DNA of 64,000 nt from Blumeriella jaapii (taxonomy: Eukaryota; Ascomycota; Leotiomycetes; Helotiales; Drepanopezizaceae), in contig VWND01000018.1 in assembly GCA_009599575.1 (NCBI GenBank), positions 372,001 through 436,000 on the forward strand. The letters are read 5' to 3'. The notes beneath the pieces were generated by a model. It was not told the origin of the DNA. It made no database searches and saw only the letters and a program-made list of their open reading frames with translations. Numbering within the stretch: the first letter of the stretch is position 1; each line of letters opens with the position of its first letter. This document shows positions 11,798 through 22,392 of the stretch, piece after piece. Position numbers and translations under genes: made by a program.

Positions 11798-12947
11798 ATG
11801 CCGTTCGCGCAGCTCGTACTGGGCAGTCCAGGATCTGGAAAGAGTACATATTGCAATGGAAGTGCGTATTCCCTTCCTCCGAGCCCATGCAAACCTCTAA
11901 CCAGCTCTACCCAGTGTTCCAGTTCATGTCCGCCATAGGCCGCAAATGCTCTGTAGTGAACCTCGACCCGGCAAACGACCAGACTAGCTACCCTTGCGCG
12001 ATAGACGTCCGCGACCTGGTCAAACTCGAAGAGATCATGGAAGACGACGAGCTAGGACCGAATGGCGCCGTGCTGTACGCGCTGGAGGAACTGGAGCAGA
12101 ATATGGATTGGTTGGAGAAGGGATTGAGTGAGCTGGGCGAGGACTACGTGCTATTTGACTGCCCAGGTCAGGTGGAGCTTTACACACATCACTCGTCGTT
12201 ACGGAACATATTCTTCAGGTTGCAGAAGCTGGGATACAGAGTTTGTTTGCCCAAAATCTGCAAAGAGGTGGTGTACTGACTGTGAGGCAGCTTGTGGTCC
12301 TACACTTGTCCGACTCGTACTGCCTGACCATGCCTTCGCTCTACATTTCCAATCTCATCCTATCTCTGCGCGCCATGCTGCAAATGGATCTCCCACACCT
12401 CAACGTTCTTACAAAGATCGACAAGATCTCCTCGTACAGCCCGTTGCCCTTCAACCTTGATTTCTACACGGAAGTCCAAGACTTGTCGTACCTCCTCCCA
12501 CATCTTCAAGACGAATCATCTGTTATGGCCGGCTCAAAATTCGAAGGGCTGAATACGGCCATCGTGGAACTAGTGGAGAGCTTCGGGCTGGTCGGGTTCG
12601 AAACGCTGGCGGTGGAGGATAAGAAGAGCATGATGCATCTCCTACAGGTCATAGACAGAGCAGGCGGCTACGCATTCGGTGGAGCGGAGGGCGCCAATGA
12701 TACCATCTGGCAAGTAGCTATGCGCGAAGGCGTAACAACGATGGACGTGAAAGATGTCCAAGAGCGGTGGATCGACGCCAAGGACGCGTACGACGAGGCC
12801 GAGCGGAAGGAATGGGCAGCGCAGGCTGAGGCCGAGGCAGCCAAGCAAGCAGAAGCTGCTGCGGAGGAGGACGAGGACGATGATATGGAGGGCATGCCGA
12901 TGCCGCCTGGTGGGAGTGGTGTGAAAGTCGTCCGGAAGAATCAATGA
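11798..12947 (+). CDS. GPN2: GPN-loop GTPase 2
   Basis: GPN GTPases act in assembly and nuclear import of RNA polymerases. Exons 11798-11861, 11915-12240 and 12291-12947 give 348 residues, normal for GPN2. Motifs in order: P-loop GSPGSGKST (about residues 9-17), KCSVVNLDPANDQTSYP, the signature Gly-Pro-Asn loop in ELGPNGAVLYALEEL, the G3-like DCPGQVELYTHHSS and the G4-like TKIDKI. The C terminus is an acidic, Ala/Glu-rich tail (EEDEDDDMEGMPMPP). The second intron (50 nt) uses the GAGGCAG acceptor; the junction reads GYRLVVLHLSDSY and matches family length. The stop is only 12 bp from the POP5 stop on the other strand. Confidence 0.93.
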
Positions 12948-12959
12948 TACCCTTTTGCT

Positions 12960-13586
12960 TCATCCATTGTCGTCCGAATTCCCTTCTCCAGCTTCGCTGT
13001 CGGGACGATCCACCATCAAGACATCCTTTGACGTTTCAGCCTCTGTTGGTGTTTTCCCGAATATCTGATCTAGTGCTGATTCGCCTCTGCCCTCCACATC
13101 ACGTTGCGCTTGCAGGATTAAGTCCCTGGCCCTGCGAATGGCTTCCTCTTCGACTTTCCTGATCGTGCCGCTGACCCTGACGACCCTAAAGACGCAGTTC
13201 TTCCCGTTTTCATTGGCGAGAGGCAGGCATTTCATGAGTGACAGCGCAGCCCAGACAATCTTATAATGTGCGCGCGCTACACGGAGGATGAAGGTTGACG
13301 TCGCAGTCGAGAAGTATTTGACTTGAACAAGTTAGAACAAGCACCCTATGGAAACAGCACCACGGGGCATACTGGAAAGCGATTCCGATACGGCACCGGA
13401 TCCGTAGTCGCCAAAGAGACTCGATATTTCTGCCCGCAGGCCTCGCAATAGAGCTGATTGAGTGAGATCGCTAGTTGTCGGCTGGTTGAAGAGCACGATG
13501 TCAGGGATCTTGGCCCCAGTATGGGATCTCTCGAGTTCTGGGTAGAGGATGTTGACCAGGAGGTAGCGGTGCTTGAGACGGACCAT
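12960..13586 (-). CDS. POP5: RNase P/MRP subunit POP5
   Basis: Pop5 is a protein subunit of RNase P (tRNA 5' maturation) and RNase MRP (rRNA processing). Exons on the minus strand 13586-13373 and 13321-12960, with a 51-nt intron, give 191 residues. Conserved blocks are MVRLKHRYLLVNILYP, LFGDYGSGAVSESLS, the splice-spanning SIKYFSTATSTFILRVAR, YKIVWAALSLMKCLPL and FRVVRVSGTIRKVEEEAIRR. A polar tail of about 50 residues follows, longer than in yeast but common in filamentous fungi. The start is the ATG that begins the conserved MVRxKHRYLL. The 3' end faces GPN2 tail to tail at 12 bp, so transcripts of the two genes almost certainly overlap. Confidence 0.92.
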
Positions 13587-14199
13587 ATTGCGTTGTTGTG
13601 GTGGTTGGGGGGAGAAATGATGCAAACGCGGTTGGAGGAAAAGTCCCAGAGCGACGCGATCAGTGGTACACGTGATCAGATGATCTTGGCTAGAATTTAC
13701 CTCTGGGGTAGGCTTCACAAGTTGCGACTTGCCACCACTCTTTGCATTCGTCTGTCAGTTTGATCTTCGGGGGTGTTTTTCTACTACATCAACTGTATTC
13801 CAAACCTTTCCCCTAGCCTTTCCCAAAGTTGGTTACGAGGTACTTAGGACCTCGGGATGATTGCTTTCTCTACCATTGTCCCTGCCTTTTGCATCAATAC
13901 GTCTTGTTGTTGTCCATCAGCGGAAGTTTCTAATTCAGTCCCTTCTGTGCTACATTTCTCGTATTCTGTATGCCCTTTTACTCGTTGTTTTCTAGTCTAG
14001 TCTTGCTCAACTTTAGATAAAGCAGTCCTTATGGCCTTCTTCTCTTCACCTTCAACAGTGAACCCGTTAATTAGTGAAATATTTTGCATCACCGGTCCAT
14101 TCTGATACCTACTGGACATTCCAAGTAGATATGAGGGTTTTCCCCCGCCCACTGCTCTCGACAGGACATTGTTTAGTCTCACATTTACCTGGCAACCCG
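13587..14199. other. Intergenic spacer upstream of POP5
   Basis: POP5 upstream region running into the M3 peptidase relic. The N-terminal half expected of an M3 peptidase could not be found here in any frame. No other gene is seen. Confidence 0.5.
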
Positions 14200-15240
14200 G
14201 AGGTGGTTGCCCGCTCTGGCATCAGAATGTTGTGGTGTACGCTGTCACGGACAGCGAAGAACGGGGCAGTGGATTTGTTAGTTAGTTTGACTTTGACTTG
14301 TACGCCAGAGGTGGCAGAACCTTCACTCGAACCAATTGCACTCCGCAATCTTTGCTTGTATCTGAGTGTATGTCTTGAGGATCATCCGCCCTGACGGGAC
14401 TCGTCAGTATCCCTCAACACACATCTCTCTTGTAGCTTCGAGATGCTAATGTCCAACAAACAGGAAAGCCGTGGAAATTTTGCACGAGTTCGGATGCGGT
14501 ATCCACAATCTCGTGTCTAAGGTAAACTACGCCCGCTTTCATGGGATGATGACTGACCTTGGCGATGTCTCAGGGAGAATGTTCGAGGATTGGTGCTGGG
14601 ATTATATGGGATTAGCAGGTTTGAGCCAAAACTATCTACGCTCCCCGATGGATACTTTCAAATTTGGGAGAATAGAGCAAACGGTGCGCCCCGACCAACA
14701 ACCAAAATCCCAGCTGAGATGATCCAAAGAATGGCGAAAGCCAGAAAGGCCAACGCAGCTCTAATTCATCTCCACGAGCTACACGCTAGTATCTTCGACC
14801 TCCAACTTCACTTACCTCAGAACCACGAAAAGTTGGAGCAAGTGAACGTGTCGGACCAGTACAACAAGATATGGAATGACCTCACAGGAATTGACAGTCC
14901 CGAGGTTTTTGGCAAGAGATAGAACTGGGGACATGGCGATGTCAAAATGAGAGGGGTGGACGGCTCTCATGCTAAGAAGTAAGCGAATGTTATGTAAGTT
15001 CTTCTTGTGGATGAAGATGGTCACTTAATACTGATATAACACGTAGCTCCAGAGTGCTCGCCAAAGATCTGTTCGATTGTACGTTAAGAAGGAACCCTTC
15101 AAGTAAGGTCCAGGGGACACTTTATCGTGCTTTGATCAGGGAAAGAATAGGAGGAGATTAGTTGTACAATCTCTTTGTGTTCCTTGAGAGAAACCCAAGT
15201 GCAAGCCCCTTCTTTAAAGAGCCTGGTGTTGCGAAATATC
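14200..15240 (+). pseudogene. Decayed M3-family oligopeptidase (saccharolysin/thimet type)
   Basis: Remnant of a zinc metallopeptidase of family M3. Pieces in family order but in different frames: WHQNVVVYAVTDSEERGSGF (from about 14217, followed by a stop), HEFGCGIHNLVSKVNYARFHG (about 14483-14545), FEDWCWDYMGL, then after a frame change IPAEMIQRMAKARKANAAL and IFDLQLHLPQNHEK, then WGHGDVKMRG, SRVLAKDLFDCTLRRNP, SSKVQGTLYRALIRERIGGD and, past a stop, LFVFLERNPSASPFFKEPGV. The zinc motif, HExGHGIH in live enzymes, has lost its second histidine (here Cys). Several stops and at least one frameshift are present and the N-terminal half is missing. Recognition is by eye from the order of about eight family motifs. 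It is not functional as a peptidase. Confidence 0.85.
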
Positions 15241-16182
15241 AAGGGAAAACGGGACTGAGAAATTCTGAGAACCCCTCGCTTAACCAAGCATTTGTTTAAA
15301 CACCCAAGTCACAAATTGGCACGAGCCGTTTTTACATTTCGCCAATTCAGTATAACTGTACTAAAAATAGAATGACTGTAGTTCCGTCGCAACCGTTCCG
15401 CAAATTTGGTGGAACTCTAGGCGTTCGCTTGTGAGAGCCTTGGATTTCAGTTATATGTACAGTAGATCTCTTTTCGAGCTCTCGCAAGTAAATGAATACT
15501 GCCCCCAGCGCCTAAAATTAGATCTCTACGGGAGTGGCGAATGGCCTCTACGACCATTTGATGTTTGTCCAAGAAAATGTGGGAGGTTGAAAATAGCTCG
15601 AAATAGCTGAAATCTGCACCGCAAAACTGGAGAGCATCCGTGAAGTGGCGTTGCTTTTTTCAGGAAAAGGGTAGGAGTGCTTTGTTTCTATGCTCCCTCA
15701 GCACCAAGATCAAAGCCTCGCCATGAAATTGTACTTTTGAATAAAGGTGTGTTGGTATCACAGGTTGGTGATACTGTAAACGCACGCTAGGGATCAATCA
15801 CGTCATATTATTATCACCTGACTTCAGCGTGACCCTTTCACAGAGCGTCCTCTCAGTAAGAGTGTAGAATAAAACCCTTCAATTTTTTTCCCGAATGAAG
15901 AAAGTCTCGAACACCACAGGCTCTTTAGTCCCAAAAAGTCTCTTGGTTCTTCGCCAAAGCGTGATAGATCATGTGATGTGTATCACTTTAAAGCGAGCCC
16001 CCTCATCTACCCGCGAGCTACATACTAGGAGGTACCTTACATCGTGCAAAGGTTATTCACGAACTTAACATATCCAGTTCTCTACGAGATCAATGCAAAA
16101 CAACGTCACTGACTAAATACTTTGATCTTTCTCATTCCTATGTACAGCCCATCTTTTATCGCTCTCCTCACACCAGGACACA
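15241..16182. other. Intergenic spacer
   Basis: Spacer of 0.9 kb between the M3 relic and the gephyrin gene. It holds a GTACAG word at about 15457 and the C/T-rich leader just before 16183. No gene or RNA was recognised. Confidence 0.5.
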
Positions 16183-18301
16183 ATGTCCGCTCAGCCGCTC
16201 CTAAGAGCTGCCATTCTTATTGTCTCAACCACCGCCTCACGTAACCCCTCCACCGACACGTCCGGCGCTATTCTTCAAGATGTCTTCGCTCGAAAAGGTG
16301 GTGGCTCATGGGAAGTTGTCGAGACAAAGATCGTGGGGGATGTAGTGCTCGACATCCAACGCGCGATCAAGGGATGGTCTGATCGCGAGGATGTAGTGAA
16401 TCTAATCGTCTCGACCGGCGGGACAGGATTTGCTGAGCATGATAGTACCCGAGGTCTGTGTGTTCTGAAATCTAGGGTGCGATCGAGACTGATGATATCT
16501 CAGGCTGTCACTCCGCTGTTACATAAACATGCGCCAGGGATTGTTCATGGCATGCTTGCTGCGTCTTTGGCTGTCACGCCCTGTGAGTTTTATAGATGTG
16601 TAATGGGTGTTGACTGACTGGAATTAGTCGCCTTGATGTCTAGGCCGGTTGCTGGCGTGAGGAACAAGTCGATCATCATCACTCTGCCCGGTTCTCCCAA
16701 AGGAGCCAAGGAGAACCTGCAATCAGTATTGAAACTCTTGCCTCATGCATGTCACCAGGCAGCCGGAGCAGATTCAAGATCTCTCCATGCTGGAGGAGTG
16801 AGGAAGCTGGAGAAGGAAGCTGGAGTCAGCTTTGCCGGCCACTCTCACAGCCTTGATCACTCACGCGTTCTTTCGCACGGCGGTCATAGTCATAGTCATG
16901 GCCATACAATGCCTGTTCGACGTACAGCATCAAGCGATTACCCTCGCTCCAACGACCCCGCACTTGGTCCAACGCGGCGCAATCGCTCATCTCCCTATCC
17001 CATGTTAGCAGTCAAAGAAGCTGTCGAACTTGTCATAGAATACACCCCAGCACCGCAAGTTGTTTCAAACCCAGTAGACGGTTCTTTGGTTGGCTGTGTG
17101 CTTGCGGACGATGTCAGAGCTACTGAAGCTGTTCCTGCGTACCGAGCTAGTATTGTTGATGGATACGCAGTAATCGCTCCTAAAAGTGGCTTCTCAAGCA
17201 AAGGCGTGTTTCCAGTATCGTCAGTATCTCATGCCACGCCTGGCGAGATTCCTCCACTTGAAGCTGGGCGCATTGCGCGCATTACTACAGGTGCTCCTTT
17301 ACCTCCGGGTGCGACTTCTGTTGTGATGGTTGAGGATACGATACTCAAGACCAGGACAGAAGACGGAGCTGAGGAGCATGAGATTGAAATCCTAGCAGAA
17401 GGTGTACGAGACGGTGAGAATGTACGAGAAGTTGGAAGCGATATCCGAAAAGGAGAAGTCATCCTTCGCAGAGGTGAAGAGATCTCGGCAGTTGGCGGAG
17501 AGCTCGGTTTACTTGCATCAGTCGGAAGAACAGAAGTCGCTGTTTATAGACGACCTGTCGTTGGTGTCTTATCGACTGGGGATGAGATTGTGGAGCACAC
17601 CAGACCAGGTCCTTTACGCCTGGGGGAAGTCAGAGACTGTAATAGGCCCACGATCATATCTGCAGTTCAGGGCTCAGGATTTGAGGTAATCGATCTCGGC
17701 ATCGCCCGAGATAGACCTGGGGATCTCGAAGAGAGTCTACGTGACGCGCTCCGGAAAGTAGACGTCGTCATCACTTCCGGCGGCGTATCCATGGGCGAGC
17801 TTGATCTGTTGAAGCCGACTATCGAACGGTCACTGGGAGGTACGATACATTTTGGAAGAGTCGCTATGAAGCCCGGGAAGCCGACGACATTTGCTACAGT
17901 TCCCATGAAGAACAACGACGGAGAGCGAATATCAAAGGTCATTTTCTCACTGCCGGGAAACCCAGCTTCCTGCATGATAGCTTTCCACCTTTTTGTACTG
18001 CTATCCCTGCACCACGCAGCTGGTATCTCGCCAGCTGGTACCAAAAATCCAAGTCACACTGGACCACGAGTTCCGTCTTGACCCACAGAGATCGGAGTAT
18101 CACCGTTCGATTGTTATGCTGGGAAAAGATGGCCTGCTACACGCTATCAGTACGGGTGGACAGCGCAGCTCGAGAGTGGGAAGTTTGAAGAGCGCGAACG
18201 CTTTGCTGTGTTTACCGGCCGGAAACGATACGCTTTCCAGAGGAACGAGGGTTGGAGCTCTATTGATGGGGAAACTGAAGAGCGATTATGATGTTCTTTA
18301 G
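16183..18301 (+). CDS. cnxE: Gephyrin/CnxE-type molybdenum cofactor synthesis protein (frame breaks)
   Basis: A two-domain enzyme that adenylylates molybdopterin (MogA-like domain) and inserts molybdate (MoeA-like domain); Moco is needed for nitrate reductase. The MogA-like part has LIVSTGGTGFAEHDSTR and HGMLAASLAVTP; the MoeA-like part has ASIVDGYAV, GVLSTGDEIVEH, TSGGVSMGELDLLKPTIE, VAMKPGKPTTFATVP, LPGNPAS and STGGQRSSRVGS. A His-rich linker (GGHSHSHGH) joins them. The intron at 16583-16627 is clear. Two spots do not read in frame. The obvious 50-nt intron at 16454-16503 leaves the frame off by one, and near 18030-18040 the frame shifts between SLHHAAGISPAG and PKIQVTLDHEF. A 40-nt GT-AG pair would splice round the second one but would remove conserved residues. 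Sequence error or mutation are both possible. Confidence 0.85.
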
Positions 18302-18455
18302 GGAGGAAGCAGCGATCTGTAACAATTCATATACGGAGCGAGGTCCCATCGATACAAAGCTCCTCCCCTCTTTTCGTTGCTTGTGAGCCAATCCTACGCA
18401 AAAACTCACCCAAGATACCCATCATCGAACGAACCCGCAGCACAGTCTATAAACC

Positions 18456-19835
18456 ATGTGCCAGTTCGTTTACAAGCTATTCGAGGAATGCCAACATAGG
18501 GTCATCGAGATCTCAGAATACTGCCCATCGTCAAAATGGAAGGCAGGCATGTCGCGGGAACTGCAGCCCTGCAGCGAAATCAGTAAGTCATAGTTCTCTC
18601 TGTCCCGATTTACGCAACTGTCCTCGTAGTATCCAAGAACAGCACGCAATGGACTAACTTTCTCCTTTTGATAGCATATTTCTACGCCGAGCAAAACATC
18701 ATCACGCTTGACTCAGTCTGGGTTGCCATGTCGGGATACTGCCCGGCATGTGGTAACTGGTTGCCAGCAATTGCCGCCACGGGCAAGACCTTTTCCATGG
18801 ATAAGTTTCCGGCGAAGAGAGAGATTCCATTTATATCCACTGTGCCCGTTGCACCTCTGGTTTGGAAGCCGAGACTCGAGAAAGCGAGTCATCGGGTGCC
18901 TGCGTTTGATTGCAAGTGCCCTGAACAATTTGAATTACTTGTGTAAGTCCAAGAGAGCTCTATGGTTTCTAGACAGTCCCAGGTACGTCTTAGCCTCGCT
19001 GTGTTCTGATTTTTGATTCAGCTTGAGTTCGCCGTCGCCGCCGCCACCGCCATCGCTGCCGCTGCCACAAGACCACTCAACAGATCTTCCAAATCCTATT
19101 CCTGCACCTGCGGATAGTTTCATCCCTTGGTAAGCCGAATCCCATTTTTCTGCTGCAGACTAGCCTAGGATCTTGAGGACCACACGGTATCCATGAGCAA
19201 TATTAACATCATGGCCAAAGCATTGATACAGTATCAGCCCAACCACCTTACGTCTACATGCACTCCTTGACCGCCAACCTGGCCACACTCCTCGGCTTCC
19301 CAGCCAAAGAGGAAATGGCGCAATGGGAAGAGCTCAAATTCCCTGACCGACTGGAAATCTACACGCGGAAAACGAGAGAGCGCTGGACAACTCAGGCATA
19401 TCCGGCTTTGGGCAAAATTTCGGAGGAGGAGGATCGCCTGCGGAGAAATGGAGGACTGAGTACAGATGATAGGGTGACGATCAACATTTTGCGGGGAATG
19501 ATCAGCGACGAGGAAATCTGGAAGTAAGCCTGATTTCTGCTGGCTTCTTTTTGGGAAATTTGGACGCTGACATTCGTCATAGCTTGGGATACAGACAGAG
19601 AGGCATGCCGTACAAGGAATTCATGTACTGGTCTTTCGAGGATGATGTTACCGGTGCTAGGAAGCTTAAAAGCGATGATCTTTATCCTGGAGCCGCATTC
19701 TTTACAGTCTGTGTTGTTGGCGGTGCTGAGGGAGAAGAGAGGTCTTCAACGCCTAGAAAAGACATCAAAAGAAAAAGGGGAATTTTGCGAACGCCACCGA
19801 ACAAAAGACAAAGGAAGACTCCAAAAAGTATCTGA
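18456..19835 (+). CDS. Unrecognised protein with Cys pairs and a Pro-rich middle
   Basis: I do not recognise this family. Exons 18456-18582, 18675-18942, 19022-19129, 19221-19523 and 19583-19835 keep frame and give 352 residues. The N-terminal third has spaced cysteines (MCQFVYKLFEECQHR, SGYCPACGNWL, FDCKCPEQF) that could bind a metal. The middle is a proline-rich linker (SSPSPPPPPSLPLP). The C-terminal part looks folded and helical (LTANLATLLGFPAKEEMAQW, RGMPYKEFMYWSFEDDV) and ends with basic patches (RKDIKRKRG, PNKRQRKTPK) that could be a nuclear signal. The third intron ends at an AAG and is the least certain junction. The gene starts 155 bp after the gephyrin stop on the same strand. Confidence 0.65.
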
Positions 19836-20220
19836 ATAGAGAAGGGGAAAGCGCGATTGGGCTTATTGATCACTAAGATATTGATCATTAAGATCTCGAA
19901 AACGCGCTTAAAGCTTGTAGGAAAAGTATGAACTTGCAGATTTCAGAACTCGGGAAAAGCCTTCTATGGCTAAATCTTGGTCTCCAAACAAACGGGTGTA
20001 GGGTACAACAGTGCAAAGCATCGGTTTTTTTTATTCGCGGAGGAATATGGTACATACAGTCTAACAGCATCGAACTGTATCAATGCAATGTTCCAAATAT
20101 TGGGATTTCACCTGAACGCCATTCATCATCCCATGCCGCTTGGACGCTATACACATACAGGCACTATCTCCTCCCCGCTACCTTGATTACTCTCCATGTC
20201 CCACTCAGTAGTCGTTCCGT
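19836..20220. other. Convergent 3' spacer
   Basis: Spacer between two gene 3' ends. An imperfect direct repeat (TTGATCACTAAGATA then TTGATCATTAAGATC) lies at about 19864-19894. No gene is seen. Confidence 0.5.
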
Positions 20221-21036
20221 TTAGTCACCAAATTCTGCAGCCTTGCTAGAGACAAGTAGCCCGATGATCAAGCCGAACAGCCCTAGCACTGAGCTGAAAA
20301 TCTCGACAACCAGAATCTTTACAAACCTGCGTCTCCAGATTAGCACATTACTATATCGTCGAAGAACAATCACCCACAAGCTTGCATCGGCGGCATCAGC
20401 CAACGCAGCACCACTTCCGTTAATACCCACCGACACACCACAGATCAGGTTGCACAGGCCCACGGTCAAGCCTGACCAGAACAACGCATATCCAGTATAG
20501 TAGTTGCTGCCCGAGTACATGACCTCTGGATCCATGAAGTGGATCTTCGAAGAAAAGACAATGGCCATGATAACACCGTAGATGGCAACGACTTCGCAGA
20601 AGATGATGGAGATCAGGTTCTTCGTCCTGATGCGGGGAGCTTTAACTCCACCTCCGAGAATCGAGGAGCCGGTGATGAAAATTCCCCTGATCATCCACAG
20701 ATCAGCCAGTTTCCGGGTTTGGATGATGATGGAGAGGGTGTATATACCATGCTGCTCCAACAACTGAGAGACCAATGCACAAGCCAATGCCCGTGTCCGC
20801 CCAGGCATACGGCGACACGTCTTCGAGAAATTGTCCAAACTGTTGCACACGTCAAAATTTGAATCCTGGAGTATTCTGCCGGTATCGAACGTACGTTGAA
20901 GGCTTCGCCGTCACCAGTAAAGAGCATATCTGGTTCCCGTTAGTTCTCGACTTCACCCTCGAGCCCGGATCCACTCACACGCTCCCACGACTGCCAGTGC
21001 CGTCGTCGCACCGCTTAGTCCGTATTTGAGACTCAT
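20221..21036 (-). CDS. VMA16: V-type ATPase proteolipid subunit c''
   Basis: Vma16 is a membrane-ring subunit of the vacuolar proton pump. Exons on the minus strand: 21036-20979, 20929-20895, 20839-20748, 20686-20378 and 20326-20221, giving 199 residues. Proteolipid hallmarks are [59 protein letters not shown], the helix with the proton-carrying Glu ([17 protein letters not shown]), [33 protein letters not shown] and [20 protein letters not shown]. The second exon is only 35 nt. The acceptor of the third was chosen because the nearer AG leads into a stop. The gene converges on the Cys-rich unknown and diverges from TOA2, 290 bp apart. Confidence 0.94.
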
Positions 21037-21326
21037 CTTGACGGCACAATTGAATGGGTGGATGGTGTGCAGGCGTTTAATTCCTGAAGCTCTCTTGTTG
21101 ACGTTGTTCTCACACCAAGCTCACGCTCACGCTCGCGCTCCCACTCGCAGAAGGCTGCCGTACAGATTGCGCTAAGCTACAGCACCCAGTCAAGCTTAGC
21201 TCCATGTTACGTCAGCCTCCCTCCACTCGCGCTGTCGCGTTCCATCTCGATCAGGCCAACTTCGACCAGGCCATTTCTTGAACAAACCACGAACGCTGCA
21301 TTCTTCCCTCTTGAACTGCAGCAATC
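21037..21326. promoter_or_regulatory. Bidirectional promoter region VMA16/TOA2
   Basis: The 290 bp between divergent start codons contain an imperfect CTCACGCTCACGCTCGCGCTC run at about 21119-21140. No factor site is assigned. Confidence 0.6.
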
Positions 21327-21814
21327 ATGGCCAACCCTGGACAGTCCTTTTACGAGCTCTACCGCCGTAGCAGGTACTGCTCCTTTGCTCTACCAGTGCT
21401 TCTGCTCCCCTGACTGACATCTTCTCCCTCCGCAGCATCGGCATGGCGCTGACGGACACCCTGGACGACCTGATCAGCGACCGCCGCATCGAGCCGCAGC
21501 TCGCAATGAAGATCCTGGCGAACTTTGATCGTGGCATCTCGGAGGTTCTGGCCGACAAGGTGAAGGCGCGCTTGACGTTCAAGGTATGCGCCGCCGACTG
21601 AGGAAGAGGGAGGACAAGGGAAGCAGGACCCAGGAAGCAGGACGCAAGAGCTAATGTAAGGAAGGGCCATCTCGATACCTACCGTTTCTGCGACGAGGTC
21701 TGGACCTTTTTGATCAAAGATGTTACGTTCAAGATGGAGAATTCCAGCCAGACGGTGCAGGCGGACAAGGTCAAGATCGTGAGCTGCAACAGCAAGAGAC
21801 CTGGAGAGCAATAG
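21327..21814 (+). CDS. TOA2: Transcription factor IIA small (gamma) subunit
   Basis: TFIIA stabilises TBP on the core promoter. Exons 21327-21373, 21436-21583 and 21665-21814 give 114 residues, the usual size. The protein reads [20 protein letters not shown], then [19 protein letters not shown] with KVKARLTFK (helical part) and [19 protein letters not shown] with [11 protein letters not shown] (beta barrel). The last acceptor is the AAG directly before the GGC of GHLDTYRF; the earlier TAAG would break frame. Confidence 0.94.
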
Positions 21815-22392
21815 TGGGCTGGAGACGCTGGCTCGCGGCTAGGATATGGGACAATCCAGACAAGTTTTCGACTTGGTTACACCGTGGTTGTCCTGACTAC
21901 ACTTGATCAGACATGCTCTGCTTTCGACGGGACAAGAATCATACCACGCTGTAGAACAGGCAGGATACCAATGGCTCTGGGACGGTGTTCTGGACGGGGC
22001 GTTTGTGCGACTTTGCCCGGATCTTATGGATTTTGAAGGTTAGACTACTTAGTCACCAGCATTACAAGACTGCGAAACACTCTTGTTGTCTTCCGAGAGG
22101 CTCTTTTGTCCTGACGATTAACCATTCCAGCAAAGTCACAACGAGGCAACAATCTTTGCGTGAAAAAGTGATACATCTGTCTTGTCTTCAAGGGCTTTCG
22201 GCATCTGTGGTATCTGCCATGTCTCGGTCTCAGTCCTCTAGCACAACATCTGTGTTTTGAATTCATTCTGCAAGTGATGACAGAACATCCATCTCCACCC
22301 AGATACTTCCCATCTGTCAATCCACGAGTCTTCCCCCCCCCGTCAAGTCTCCTGCTTCCAACTCTCCCTCACGATTCCTCCTCCACATCACC
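21815..22392. other. Intergenic spacer
   Basis: TOA2 3' flank and the C-rich, C/T-rich leader of the next gene (about 22270-22390). No gene is seen. Confidence 0.5.
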
